NCBI RefSeq assembly: GCF_900110145.1
Contig: NZ_FOCP01000005.1
Span: 1 to 64,000, forward strand
DNA length: 64,000 nucleotides
Origin: Nitrosomonas marina
GTDB lineage: Bacteria > Pseudomonadota > Gammaproteobacteria > Burkholderiales > Nitrosomonadaceae
Direction of reading: 5' to 3'
In this document: piece after piece, positions 17,649-26,631 of the stretch
How the letters are laid out: each line of letters begins with the position of its first letter
Position numbering within the stretch: position 1 is the first letter of the stretch
Translations under genes and position numbers: made by a program
Notes under the pieces: model-generated
Seen by the model: the letters and a program-made list of their open reading frames with translations, nothing else
What the model was told of the DNA's origin: nothing
The model's database searches: none

Positions 17649-18334
17649 ACCCTACAGTTACTCAGGATTTATCACTTTTCCATCTGATCAGCAGTGCAAG
17701 TGTATTTGTGCAACTGGTCATGCTGATGTTGTTGCTCGCTTCGCTTCTGTCATGGTGGTACATCTTCAGAAAAATGTTTGTATTACGCGAAGCTGTCAAA
17801 CAAAGTGATGATTTTGAGGATAGCTTCTGGAGAGGCGCGGATTTGAATGTCTTATATCAGCGTGCTGTCAGTTCACGCTATGCGCCAAGCAGTATGGAAC
17901 GGATCTTCGTTGCAGGCTTTGGTGAATTCAGCAAACACAAACCGGGTGCAAATATCGATATGATGATGGACAGTATTCGTCGCGCCATGCAAGCGACATA
18001 TCAGCGTGAGATGGACAAGCTCGAATCGCACTTGTCCTTTTTGGCCACGGTCGGCTCAGTCAGTCCTTATATCGGGCTGCTGGGAACAGTCTGGGGGATC
18101 ATGAACTCGTTTCGCAGTTTGTCCAACATTACTCAGGCGACCATTGCCCATGTTGCTCCCGGAATTGCGGAAGCCCTGATTGCCACGGCAATGGGCCTGT
18201 TTGCAGCCATACCTGCCGTGATTGCCTATAACCGCTATGTCAGCGACATTGAAAAACTGGCAACCCGGTTTGAAAGCTTCATGGAAGAATTGTCCAACGT
18301 ACTGCAACGCAGAGCGCCAACCAACCTGGAGTAA
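17645..18334 (+). CDS. tolQ: Tol-Pal system proton-channel protein TolQ
   Basis: TolQ forms with TolR the proton-driven stator that energises TolA for outer-membrane constriction at division. The 229-residue protein has three membrane segments (about 15-37, 135-157 and 168-192), including GTVWGIMNSF and GIAEALIATAMGLFAAIPAVIAYN, which hold the ion-path residues. It overlaps ybgC by four bases and is followed 8 bp later by tolR. Confidence 0.97.
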   Translation: MNPTVTQDLSLFHLISSASVFVQLVMLMLLLASLLSWWYIFRKMFVLREAVKQSDDFEDSFWRGADLNVLYQRAVSSRYAPSSMERIFVAGFGEFSKHKPGANIDMMMDSIRRAMQATYQREMDKLESHLSFLATVGSVSPYIGLLGTVWGIMNSFRSLSNITQATIAHVAPGIAEALIATAMGLFAAIPAVIAYNRYVSDIEKLATRFESFMEELSNVLQRRAPTNLE

Positions 18335-18342
18335 CTGAGACG

Positions 18343-18756
18343 ATGGCCCGCCGTTCCAAACGTCAACTGAAAAACGAAATTAATGTCGTACCCTATATTG
18401 ATGTCATGCTGGTGCTGTTGATTATCTTTATGATTACTGCACCAATGATTAATCCGGGTCAGATTGAATTACCCGAAATCGGAAAATCGTCTGCAGCTCC
18501 ATCCGCACCGCTGGAAGTCATTGTCAAAGCGGATAGCAGTCTTGCGTTGCGCGATCGTGCTGAAACCGATCTTGAGCGATTTGTAACACATCAGCAATTG
18601 ATCGACGCAATCAAGCGCAAGCAGTCTCAAAATGCTGAGCAGCCTGTCGTAATTGCGGCTGACAAAAGTGTACGTTATGAGGAAGTTATAAAAGTCATGG
18701 ATATTCTGCAACGACATCAGGTGCAAAGAATCGGCTTGCTGGCACAACCCAAATAA
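18343..18756 (+). CDS. tolR: Tol-Pal system protein TolR
   Basis: This ExbD/TolR family protein of 137 residues has one N-terminal membrane helix with the essential Asp in NVVPYIDVMLVLLIIFM and a periplasmic dimerisation domain. It pairs with TolQ to use the proton gradient. It lies between tolQ and tolA on the same strand. Confidence 0.97.
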   Translation: MARRSKRQLKNEINVVPYIDVMLVLLIIFMITAPMINPGQIELPEIGKSSAAPSAPLEVIVKADSSLALRDRAETDLERFVTHQQLIDAIKRKQSQNAEQPVVIAADKSVRYEEVIKVMDILQRHQVQRIGLLAQPK

Positions 18757-18796
18757 TCAAATTTGAAACGATGCTGCCAGCATTAAGAAACTGAAC

Positions 18797-19741
18797 ATGA
18801 CCTCGGCGTACAGACAGCACCTTACCTCCTCCGAAGAACCACGGCCAATACTGGCCGGCGCACTGGCTTTACTGGTGCATATTGTGTTTATTGCCATCTT
18901 GATTTTTGGCTTTAACTGGAAAGACGAACCACCTGCAAGTATGGTTGTCGATATCTGGCAGGATTTGCCTCGACTGGCCCAGCAGCCAGTGGAACAAAAA
19001 GCCGTACCACCTGTTCAGCCTGAACAGCAGCCCAAACCCGCTCCTGAAGTTAAGCCCGAATCGAGACCTCAATCTTCCGAGTCCAAACCCGAACAGCCCA
19101 GGCCTGCACCCGCCCAGGCATCTCCGCCGCCGCCCAAAAAACCGGATATTGCGCTTAAGGATAAAACAGAGCCTCCAAAAACTGTTCAGAAAGTCGCCAC
19201 ACCCGATCTGGAAGCGCAAAGAAAAAAAGCTCAGGAACAGGAAGCCAAAGAAAAAGCAGAAACGGAGCGTTTACAACGCGAAAAGGCGGAGCAGGAGCAG
19301 CGTGAGCGCGAAGCCCAGAAAAAACGCGAGATAGAGGCGCAGAAGCAACGCGAACAAGAAGAACAAAGAAAACGGGAACTGGAAGCGCAGCAAAAACGCG
19401 AACAGGAAGAAATAGCGAGACGAGAAGCACAGCAGGCGGCTGCCCGTGCGCAAGTGGCCAGTGAAATCAGCAAATACAAAGCGATGATTCTGGCCAAAAT
19501 CAAAAGCAGAATCGTCATGCCTCCCGATTTACCCGGCAATCCAGTCACCGAATTTAATGTGACGTTACTACCCGGCGGCGACATTCTTGACGCCAGATTA
19601 CGCAAGAGCAGCGGTTACCCCGAATTTGACAGTGCCGTGGAGCGCGCCATTCTGATGTCCAGACCGTTGCCACTGCCTCCTGATCCCGCATTGTTTAGTG
19701 AATTCCGGAATCTGCAAGTGACCGTGCATTATTTGGAATGA
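18797..19741 (+). CDS. tolA: Tol-Pal system protein TolA
   Basis: TolA spans the periplasm and links the TolQR motor to TolB and Pal. The 314-residue protein has a short cytoplasmic start, a membrane helix (about 20-42, ILAGALALLVHIVFIAILIF), a Pro/Gln-rich part, a long charged helix of QKKREIEAQKQREQE type (about 135-215), and a C-terminal TonB-like domain (about 225-314) with KIKSRIVMPPDLPGNP. The very repetitive charged helix produces strong shadow frames on both strands. Confidence 0.95.
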   Translation: MTSAYRQHLTSSEEPRPILAGALALLVHIVFIAILIFGFNWKDEPPASMVVDIWQDLPRLAQQPVEQKAVPPVQPEQQPKPAPEVKPESRPQSSESKPEQPRPAPAQASPPPPKKPDIALKDKTEPPKTVQKVATPDLEAQRKKAQEQEAKEKAETERLQREKAEQEQREREAQKKREIEAQKQREQEEQRKRELEAQQKREQEEIARREAQQAAARAQVASEISKYKAMILAKIKSRIVMPPDLPGNPVTEFNVTLLPGGDILDARLRKSSGYPEFDSAVERAILMSRPLPLPPDPALFSEFRNLQVTVHYLE

Positions 19742-19781
19742 TTGCTATAATCCACAATATTTCTTGAATTTCTGGCGATTT

Positions 19782-21092
19782 ATGTCTATGTCAACACATA
19801 CACGCATTGTATTTTACGGTTTTTGGCTTTTCTCTTTCTCTTTCTTTCTGTTCTGCGCACCGCTTCAGGCCAGATTGAATATCGAGATTTTTGGCGGTGG
19901 AACTGAACGCATTCCGATTGCTATCGTTCCTTTTGCCGATGAAAGCAGGTTGCCGCATCGCATTACAGATGTCGTGTCCGCCGATCTTCAACGTAGCGGC
20001 CTGTTCCGGTTGATTGATCCAACCGGTCTGACACCTTATGCACCTGCGGAGGTCGTATACGACGACTGGGTAAATCGCGGGGCCAGCGCTCTGGTTATCG
20101 GACGCACGATACTGATGCCAGGCGGTCAGGTGGAAGTGCAGTTTCGTTTGCTTGATGTTGCGCGGCAAGCGCAGTTGACCGGCCTTGCAACCATAGTTCC
20201 TGTCACACAGTTGCGTGCAGCGGCACATCACATCGCCGATATCATTTACGAAGCGCTGACAGGCGAGGCCGGTGTGTTCAGCACCCGGATCGCTTATGTC
20301 TTGAAGCAGGGAAATAAATATGCGCTGCAGGTTGCCGACTCGGACGGTTATAACGCCCATTCAATAATCGAATATAATGAGCCGATCATTTCGCCAACCT
20401 GGTCCCCTGACGGCAGCAGAATCGCTTATGTCTCGTTTGAAAACAAAAAGCCGGTAGTTTATGTGCAGACGCTGGCAACACGGGAACGCAAGGCAGTCGC
20501 CAATTTTGCCGGCAGTAACAGTGCGCCTGCGTGGTCTCCTGATGGCAAAAAACTGGCTGTTGTATTGTCATTGCATGGCGGCTCGCAAATTTATCTTATC
20601 AATGCCGATGGCAGCGGATTGCAACGACTGACCCGAAGTTCAGGTATCGACACAGAGCCCAGTTTCTCGCCTGACGGACGTCATATTATTTTCACATCTG
20701 ATCGTGGCGGCAGTCCGCAGATTTACAGGATACCTGTTTCGGCAACTGAATCGACATCGGCCGAGCGGTTGACATTCGAAGGAGGTTACAACGTCAGTCC
20801 TGATTTCAGTCACGACGGCAAAAGCTTCGCATTCATTCATCGTCACAATGGTCGGTTTAATGTTGCAGTTCAGGATCTTGCCTCACGCCAGGTACAAATT
20901 CTGACCAGCTCCCAGTTTGACGAATCCCCCAGTTTTGCGCCCAATGGCAGAATGATTTTGTACGCCACGGAAATCGGAGGACATGGTATATTATCTGCTG
21001 TTTCTAGAGATGGTCAGACGAGGCAGCATTTGTCTGTACAGACGGGCGATATTCGTGAACCGGCATGGGGACCGTTGCTAAAACAAAAATAA
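19782..21092 (+). CDS. tolB: Tol-Pal system beta-propeller protein TolB
   Basis: TolB is the periplasmic beta-propeller that binds Pal and TolA. From ATG 19782 it is about 436 residues. It has a signal peptide (FYGFWLFSFSFFLFCAPLQA) and then RLNIEIFGGGTERIPIAIVPF, the TolB N-terminal domain. Repeated WD40-like propeller blades of the form SPxWSPDGSRIAYVS follow from about residue 210. A TTG at 19764 is an alternative start. It sits between tolA and pal. Confidence 0.96.
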   Translation: MSMSTHTRIVFYGFWLFSFSFFLFCAPLQARLNIEIFGGGTERIPIAIVPFADESRLPHRITDVVSADLQRSGLFRLIDPTGLTPYAPAEVVYDDWVNRGASALVIGRTILMPGGQVEVQFRLLDVARQAQLTGLATIVPVTQLRAAAHHIADIIYEALTGEAGVFSTRIAYVLKQGNKYALQVADSDGYNAHSIIEYNEPIISPTWSPDGSRIAYVSFENKKPVVYVQTLATRERKAVANFAGSNSAPAWSPDGKKLAVVLSLHGGSQIYLINADGSGLQRLTRSSGIDTEPSFSPDGRHIIFTSDRGGSPQIYRIPVSATESTSAERLTFEGGYNVSPDFSHDGKSFAFIHRHNGRFNVAVQDLASRQVQILTSSQFDESPSFAPNGRMILYATEIGGHGILSAVSRDGQTRQHLSVQTGDIREPAWGPLLKQK

Positions 21093-21129
21093 TTAAGTGT
21101 GATTTTGTTTGTTATTAAAGGAGCGGTAA

Positions 21130-21645
21130 ATGAAGAAAATAGCAGGTGTTTTGATCATTAGCTTATTATCAGCGTGTGCCAGTCAGACGACGCAGCCAAC
21201 TGATGTAGAAGATCGGTCAACGGGAGCAGACAGCAGTTATGGCGCAGACAGCAGTGCACTGAGTTCAGGTGGCTCGGGTTTTCATCCGCTAAACGATCCA
21301 AACAGCGTATTATCGCAACGCAGCGTATATTATGATTTTGACAGCTACACTGTCAAAAATGAATATAGACCACTGGTTATCGCCCATGCCCAGTATCTTC
21401 GCGACAATCCCAACGCCCAGGTGATTCTGCAAGGAAATACCGACGATCGTGGCAGCCGCGAATATAATCTTGCGCTGGGCCAGCGTCGTGCAGATGGCGT
21501 TAAGAACATCATGACATTATCGGGTGCACGAGCATCGCAAATCGAGTCCGTCAGTCTGGGTGAAGAAAAACCGCGCGCATACGGCAGTGGTGAATCGGCA
21601 TGGAGTCAAAACCGCCGTACGGATATCCTTTATCGGGGTGAGTAA
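21130..21645 (+). CDS. pal: Peptidoglycan-associated lipoprotein Pal
   Basis: Pal is an outer-membrane lipoprotein that binds peptidoglycan and TolB. The 171-residue protein has a lipobox (LLSAC, lipidated Cys16) and an OmpA-like C-terminal domain (about 60-170) with YYDFDSYTV, the peptidoglycan-binding GNTDDRGSREYNLALGQRRA, and NRRTDILY. AAAGGAG lies 6 nt before the ATG. It is followed 3 bp later by cpoB. Confidence 0.97.
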   Translation: MKKIAGVLIISLLSACASQTTQPTDVEDRSTGADSSYGADSSALSSGGSGFHPLNDPNSVLSQRSVYYDFDSYTVKNEYRPLVIAHAQYLRDNPNAQVILQGNTDDRGSREYNLALGQRRADGVKNIMTLSGARASQIESVSLGEEKPRAYGSGESAWSQNRRTDILYRGE

Positions 21646-21648
21646 GCA

Positions 21649-22590
21649 ATGCTGATACGCGTTTTCTGTGTGCTGGTGCTGATGTTCAGCAATGTGAGCC
21701 ACGCCGGGCTGTTTGGTGACGACAAGGCGCGGGAGCAGATCAATACTTTGCGTCAGCAAGTGGAAGAAATGGAGGCGCGTATCGCTGAAATGGAAGAAGC
21801 ACTGAAAAGTCAGGCGCTGTTGGAACTCTACACCCAAGTGGAAACACTTGGGATGGAGCTTGGGCGATTGCGCGGTCAGATTGAAATGCTGAATCATGAC
21901 AATGCCTCTCTACAAAAACGGCAAAAGGATTTCTATATTGACCTGGATAGCCGTTTACGGCAAATAGAAGACCCGGATGCTCCACCACCGACTTATGGCG
22001 AGCCCGCAAATGACACGCCACCTGCTGAAACGACCGAGCGCCCCGTAAGCGGCTTATCGGACCCGCAAACAACCGATTATCTGACGGCTGATTCCAGCGC
22101 AAGTAACACCGAGAGCCGGATTGCTTATGAAGAATCTCCGGGACGGATTGCTGCAGAAAATGAGGAGCACACAAGAAGAAGCGCGGCGATTCCGAATCAA
22201 GACCTGAAACCTGCAGGAACGACCGAAAAGCAAACCTATGACGCGGCGTTTCAGTTGTTCACCAATGGTGACTACCGTGGCGCCAAATCACAGTTTGAAA
22301 CATTCCTGAAGCAGCATCCGCACTCCAGCCTTGCTCCAAGCGCAGCTTATTGGATCGGCAATGCATACTACGCCCTGAGGGATTTTCAGGATGCGATAAG
22401 GGCACAACAGAACCTGATCGATCGCTATCCTGACAGTTCAAAAGTTCCGGATGCCTTACTTAATATCGCCAGCAGCCAAAATGAATTGGCCGATGGCAAG
22501 GCAGCCAGAAAAACGCTTGAAGAATTAATCGCTCAATACCCATTCAGTAATGCCGCAGAAAAAGCCAAGCAAAGGCTGGACCGGTTATAA
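21649..22590 (+). CDS. cpoB: Cell division coordinator CpoB (YbgF)
   Basis: CpoB couples Tol-Pal action to peptidoglycan synthesis at division. The 313-residue secreted protein has a signal peptide (LIRVFCVLVLMFSNVSHA), an N-terminal trimeric coiled coil (about 28-100), a variable Pro/Thr/Glu-rich linker (about 105-190), and three TPR units (about 190-313) starting YDAAFQLFTNGDYRGAKSQF. It lies directly after pal, as usual. Confidence 0.95.
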   Translation: MLIRVFCVLVLMFSNVSHAGLFGDDKAREQINTLRQQVEEMEARIAEMEEALKSQALLELYTQVETLGMELGRLRGQIEMLNHDNASLQKRQKDFYIDLDSRLRQIEDPDAPPPTYGEPANDTPPAETTERPVSGLSDPQTTDYLTADSSASNTESRIAYEESPGRIAAENEEHTRRSAAIPNQDLKPAGTTEKQTYDAAFQLFTNGDYRGAKSQFETFLKQHPHSSLAPSAAYWIGNAYYALRDFQDAIRAQQNLIDRYPDSSKVPDALLNIASSQNELADGKAARKTLEELIAQYPFSNAAEKAKQRLDRL

Positions 22591-22605
22591 CAAACAGTCA
22601 TAAAT

Positions 22606-23301
22606 TTGAGTCTCATCAGCAGCACCTCCAAAGATCCAACATCGACAAACAGTGATACAACCGTATCTCTGCGGATCAGTGAAATTTTCCATTCATTACA
22701 GGGTGAAACAAGCCGCAGCGGTTTACCAACCGTTTTCGTACGTTTGACAGGCTGCCCCCTGCGCTGCGGTTACTGCGACACAGCCTATGCATTTACGGGC
22801 GGCGAGCATATGACAATTGCCGCCATATTAAAACAGGTCGCAAACTATAAAACACACTATGTGACTGTTACCGGTGGCGAACCGCTCGCCCAGAAATCCT
22901 GCCTGCCACTGCTCACTGCACTCTGCGACCGTAATTATTCAGTTTCGCTCGAAACCAGCGGCGCCATGGATTTATCCGGTGTTGATCCACGGGTCAGCAA
23001 AATCATGGATATCAAAACACCCGGATCGGGTGAGATGGATAAAAATCACTGGGCCAACCTGGACTACCTGACACCACACGATGAAGTCAAGTTTGTATTG
23101 TGTGATGAAGCAGACTATCAGTGGGCGCACCAGATAATCAAAGCCTGCCGCCTGGAGAACCGCTGTCCGTTATTGTTTTCACCCGTATACGGCCAGCTCG
23201 ATCCGTCTGCCTTGGCCGAATGGATTCTGCGCGACCATCTGCCTGTTCGCTTGCAGATACAGCTGCATAAATTACTGTGGGGCGACGGCCCCGGACGATA
23301 G
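22606..23301 (+). CDS. queE: 7-carboxy-7-deazaguanine synthase QueE
   Basis: QueE is a radical-SAM enzyme that converts 6-carboxy-tetrahydropterin to 7-carboxy-7-deazaguanine on the way to queuosine. The 231-residue protein has the cluster motif CPLRCGYC (CxxxCxxC) and the SAM-binding TGGEP. The N-terminal family sequence [11 protein letters not shown] shows that translation must start upstream of it. The only start codon available there is TTG 22606, which has no clear binding site. It follows cpoB by 15 bp and precedes queC by 4 bp. Confidence 0.93.
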   Translation: MSLISSTSKDPTSTNSDTTVSLRISEIFHSLQGETSRSGLPTVFVRLTGCPLRCGYCDTAYAFTGGEHMTIAAILKQVANYKTHYVTVTGGEPLAQKSCLPLLTALCDRNYSVSLETSGAMDLSGVDPRVSKIMDIKTPGSGEMDKNHWANLDYLTPHDEVKFVLCDEADYQWAHQIIKACRLENRCPLLFSPVYGQLDPSALAEWILRDHLPVRLQIQLHKLLWGDGPGR

Positions 23302-23305
23302 ACGC

Positions 23306-24001
23306 ATGACAAATTCTACAGGTGCCAGGGCCAAAGCTGTTGTGTTGTTGTCTGGCGGTCTCGATTCAGCTACCACGCTCGCCATCGCCAAAGACCGTCA
23401 ATTTGACTGTAGTGCGCTCAGTATCAACTATGGCCAACGGCATGAATCCGAACTCAATGCAGCCAGGAACGTTGCCAATGCGATAAGCGTTGCCGACCAC
23501 AAAATCATTTCAGTGGATTTATCCACATTTGGCGGATCGGCGCTGACCGACCCTTCAATTGCTGTACCAACCGGTAAAAATAACGGCGGCATACCCATAA
23601 CCTATGTCCCTGCCCGCAACACCATCATGCTGTCGCTAGCACTGGCGTGGGCGGAAACAATCGGCTGCCGGGATATTTTTATCGGCATCAACGCTGTTGA
23701 CTATTCCGGCTACCCCGATTGCCGACCCGAATATATCCAGGCATTTGAGAAAATGGCCAATCTGGCAACCAAAACCGCCATCGAAGGCAATAAACTGACT
23801 ATCCACACGCCACTGATCGATTTGCCGAAAAAAGACATCATCAAAACAGGAGCAGCTTTAGGCGTCGATTACAGTCTTACAATCTCCTGCTATCAGGCAG
23901 ACGAAGCGGGACGCGCGTGCGGTGTCTGTGATTCATGCCGTATCCGGCGGGAAGGATTTGCAGCGGCGGGAATCGCGGATATGACGCGCTACAAAACATA
24001 G
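23306..24001 (+). CDS. queC: 7-cyano-7-deazaguanine synthase QueC
   Basis: QueC makes preQ0 from 7-carboxy-7-deazaguanine, ATP and ammonia. The 231-residue protein has the PP-loop [12 protein letters not shown] near residue 14, the [18 protein letters not shown] segment, and a C-terminal zinc site ([12 protein letters not shown]). It is the last gene of the tol-pal-que run. A weak inverted repeat (24011-24018 with 24040-24047) follows the stop. Confidence 0.96.
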   Translation: MTNSTGARAKAVVLLSGGLDSATTLAIAKDRQFDCSALSINYGQRHESELNAARNVANAISVADHKIISVDLSTFGGSALTDPSIAVPTGKNNGGIPITYVPARNTIMLSLALAWAETIGCRDIFIGINAVDYSGYPDCRPEYIQAFEKMANLATKTAIEGNKLTIHTPLIDLPKKDIIKTGAALGVDYSLTISCYQADEAGRACGVCDSCRIRREGFAAAGIADMTRYKT

Positions 24002-24067
24002 CGCACTGTTTGGAAACGCAAAATTGATTGAAAACAGCACGTTTCCAGTTTTCTAAAAAACCGCTGA

Positions 24068-24907
24068 CTAGTTCACATGAAGTGCGCCACCAGTTCCAAG
24101 ACCGCCCTCTACATTCTGAGCCTCGTAATGTTTTAACGCGCGCACCATGCCATTGTAAGCATCAATAAAGGCTGCGACCGTTGCCTTACCTGATGGCGTT
24201 CTGGAAAAACCACTCAATGCAGCACCGCCTCTGCTTCCGAATGCGCCGAGCGCTGCGCTGAAATTGTTCGCAGTAGCGCTGCCTTCTGAAGCAGAAATCT
24301 GAATTGCCGATCGAATATCAAATAATGTTAATGTGACTACAGAGGCTCTTGATTCCATTGCACCTGCAAGTTGACCAATCGATGGATGTACAAATGAACC
24401 TAGGACGCCGGCCATAGCACCGCCGACCTGACCGGTCGAAGCATTGTCAATAATAATGCTGGGCTCCATATAATAATCAGCTGCTACACGCTGCCCTGCT
24501 TGCTGATTGGAACCTGCGCGGTATTCACCGGAATTGCGCTGTATATCGGTAATGCGGGACATCCGACTGTCTGTTCTTAGATTACCGATAGATGTGATGA
24601 CGAAACAATTGGACTGCTGCACTGCCAGACGAATCAGTGGTTCGATAGTGGTAATATTGGTAGTGCTGCCAAAACGGCCATACCAGTCGGCAGCACGTCC
24701 ATCGTCAACGGCGAGTGTTCCCAGTGTTTTTTCACAACGTTCCAGCGTTGGGTTTGCACCGACACTAGCGCCCCCGGCGGCAGCACCAGTGCTAGCTGTC
24801 TGGTATGTCCCGGGCGTGACGCTTGCGCAACCTGCAACCGCTAGAATACATACTGTAAGCATCAGGCCTTTATTTAGCATGATATCGGCTCTGATTTTAT
24901 CCATCAT
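24068..24907 (-). CDS. CsgG/HfaB-family lipoprotein
   Basis: The 279-residue protein is a predicted lipoprotein (LAVAGC, Cys at 26). After a small-residue linker comes a CsgG/HfaB-like domain starting LERCEKTLGTLAVDD, with VQQSNCFVI, AADYYMEPSIII and an ASVVTLTLFDIRS strand. It then has a Gly-rich segment and VAAFIDAYNGMVRAL. Curli CsgG is an outer-membrane secretion pore, but this branch is more often an orphan of unknown role. AGGGGGA lies about 8 nt before ATG 24907. It is divergent from a Sel1-repeat lipoprotein. A CsgH-like gene exists about 24 kb away. Confidence 0.7.
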   Translation of the reverse strand: MMDKIRADIMLNKGLMLTVCILAVAGCASVTPGTYQTASTGAAAGGASVGANPTLERCEKTLGTLAVDDGRAADWYGRFGSTTNITTIEPLIRLAVQQSNCFVITSIGNLRTDSRMSRITDIQRNSGEYRAGSNQQAGQRVAADYYMEPSIIIDNASTGQVGGAMAGVLGSFVHPSIGQLAGAMESRASVVTLTLFDIRSAIQISASEGSATANNFSAALGAFGSRGGAALSGFSRTPSGKATVAAFIDAYNGMVRALKHYEAQNVEGGLGTGGALHVN

Positions 24908-25040
24908 CGGTGGGTCCCCCTAAATTGAATGTTTTTTGCAATTAGATATTAATGAAAAAAAATTATTGTTATTCTATTGTTATTCTTATGCATTGATTAT
25001 AGTATGATAATTAACATCCGGCTAAACAAAATACTAAAAA

Positions 25041-25658
25041 ATGTCTCAACAGAAACAATTTAAGCCGTTAATTGTAATGGTTACTTTTTCTGTTACATGC
25101 GGTTTATTGACAGCATGTGCAACCTCGCCGCGATATACGGGTTATGACCGGGTTTGCGATTCATCAGGCTGCTATGACCGTCCGATGCAAACGGTTCAAT
25201 ATCAAAGCGCGTCAGATCCGGTGATGACTGACGAGCAGCACCAGGCAGCTGCATTGATTGCAATGGCGGAAGATGATCCTGTAGCGGCTTATGATCTTGC
25301 ACTACGCTATTTCCGGGGTGACGGTATCAAACGTAATAGCTATCAGGCGATACAATGGATGCGCAATGCAGCTGATCGTGGTAATCTTGACGCACAAAAA
25401 GCACTTGGACGACTTTATTTGACAGGTTTGGAAGAGATGGGACCAGATTTCCGTGAAGCTGAAAAATGGTTATCTCTGGCGGCGGCTGCGGGCGATAAGG
25501 AATCGGAAGAATTGCTGACTGAGGCCACGCGCCTTAAACACACCGAAAGACAGTATTACCTATGGAGTAACCGCTGGCGCCCGATTTTCCAGCGCTCATG
25601 GTACTCAAACTACCCGTACCATTATCAGTGGCGCAACAATGGCTGGCGTTATTATTGA
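25041..25658 (+). CDS. Sel1-repeat lipoprotein
   Basis: The 205-residue protein has a signal with lipobox LTAC (Cys26). Two to three Sel1-like TPR units follow at about 70-160 (AAYDLALRYFRGDGIKRNSYQAIQWMRNAADRGNLDAQKALGRLYLTG, in two halves). The tail is rich in Trp, Tyr and Arg (about 165-205). Such proteins usually scaffold protein contacts at the envelope; the partner is unknown. No clear binding site precedes the ATG. It is followed 6 bp later by dsbB, so the two are probably cotranscribed. Confidence 0.75.
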   Translation: MSQQKQFKPLIVMVTFSVTCGLLTACATSPRYTGYDRVCDSSGCYDRPMQTVQYQSASDPVMTDEQHQAAALIAMAEDDPVAAYDLALRYFRGDGIKRNSYQAIQWMRNAADRGNLDAQKALGRLYLTGLEEMGPDFREAEKWLSLAAAAGDKESEELLTEATRLKHTERQYYLWSNRWRPIFQRSWYSNYPYHYQWRNNGWRYY

Positions 25659-25664
25659 TATTAG

Positions 25665-26153
25665 ATGAGAAAACTTTTTTTAGTCGTTTTCCTAATCTGC
25701 GCGACACTACTCGGCTACGCCCAATACCTGCAGCATGTCGACAATCTGCTGCCCTGCCCGCTTTGCGTTGCACAACGACTTGCATACTGGTTGGTCGGTT
25801 TAACAGCATTGCTGGCATGTCTGGGAAATGCACAGGCAATCGGGCGCAGGATTGCCTGCTTTTTTATGGCTATTTTTGCAACTACCGGTGCGGTAATCGC
25901 TTTCCGGCAATCCTGGCTGATTCGATATCCCGAGTCATTTGAATGCGGTATCAGCCCGGAAGAGGTTTTTCTCAATTCATTACCGTTTGCACAGTGGTGG
26001 CCCGGTATGTTCGAGGCAAATGGCGACTGCGCCGATGTCGACTGGGAATTCCTGTCATTGACTATTTCTGACTGGTCGTTTGCCGCTTTTGCAATTCTTG
26101 TTTTGATGTCGTTGTATGTTTTGTTTGCTCGTCATAACACACGACAACACTAA
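25665..26153 (+). CDS. dsbB: Disulfide bond formation protein DsbB
   Basis: DsbB reoxidises periplasmic DsbA and passes electrons to quinones. The 162-residue protein has four membrane helices and both functional Cys pairs: CPLC (31 and 34) in the first periplasmic loop, and Cys94 with Cys122 in the second. Arg38 of the CxxCxxQR motif is present. It is convergent with a small secreted protein that ends only 3 bp away. Confidence 0.95.
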   Translation: MRKLFLVVFLICATLLGYAQYLQHVDNLLPCPLCVAQRLAYWLVGLTALLACLGNAQAIGRRIACFFMAIFATTGAVIAFRQSWLIRYPESFECGISPEEVFLNSLPFAQWWPGMFEANGDCADVDWEFLSLTISDWSFAAFAILVLMSLYVLFARHNTRQH

Positions 26154-26156
26154 CTT

Positions 26157-26516
26157 TTACTCTATGAAAATAGCTAGTGTATAGGGTTTTTCCGCCACAG
26201 CACGCATCAACTGACCGACATTAATCCGATAGCTTTTCTGTTCTGCAGTAAACTGAAATTTTTGCTGTGCATCGATCAAACCTTCCACTGAAAACACCAT
26301 ATTTGAACCCGAAACCGCAAGGTCGACCGTTTGTCCGATAGCGGTTGTAATCGTATAGCAGATTACGCTGTCCGGGGGCGCGATGCCCGCGATCGTTGTA
26401 CTGTTGGTGCCTTGCTGAAATTGTATGGTCTTGCAGGTTTCCGCGTGAACCGTCATCACAGCAGGCAGTGACAGGACGAAAGCTTGCAGGAACATTCCTG
26501 ATTGTCTGATTATCAT
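26157..26516 (-). CDS. Small secreted protein of unknown function
   Basis: The 119-residue product has a signal peptide (about 1-25, ending TVHA) and a predicted all-beta mature part with two cysteines (CKTIQF and VICYTI). A GGTAGGG sequence lies about 8 nt before the ATG. The pattern (DSVICYTITTAIGQTVDLAVSG) loosely recalls pre-peptidase C-terminal-like beta sandwiches, but I do not assign a family. It abuts dsbB convergently and follows another secreted unknown on the same strand. Confidence 0.55.
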   Translation of the reverse strand: MIIRQSGMFLQAFVLSLPAVMTVHAETCKTIQFQQGTNSTTIAGIAPPDSVICYTITTAIGQTVDLAVSGSNMVFSVEGLIDAQQKFQFTAEQKSYRINVGQLMRAVAEKPYTLAIFIE

Positions 26517-26576
26517 TAAAGAACCCTACCACATCAGTTCGATGCGGTACCAGAATAGCTTAATCTCCTTGCACCG

Positions 26577-26613
26577 GGATTATGCGTTCTTCATTAAGTG
26601 AAATGCATAATCC
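26577..26613. terminator. Hairpin between two secreted-protein genes
   Basis: GGATTATGC (26577-26585) and GCATAATCC (26605-26613) form a perfect 9-bp stem around a 19-nt loop. It lies just after the stop of the 240-residue gene on the minus strand. No T-tract follows, so it may attenuate or process rather than end the transcript. Confidence 0.4.
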
Positions 26614-26631
26614 CTGAAAATAAAGTAATGA

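Noticed and set aside
18869-19605. Long minus-strand frames opposite tolA
   Set aside because: They are shadows of the repetitive charged helix of TolA, rich in Phe, Leu and Cys as expected for the reverse of Lys/Glu codons.
24011-24047. Inverted repeat after queC (TGGAAACG and CGTTTCCA)
   Set aside because: The loop is 21 nt and the following T-run is short, so it is too weak to call a terminator.
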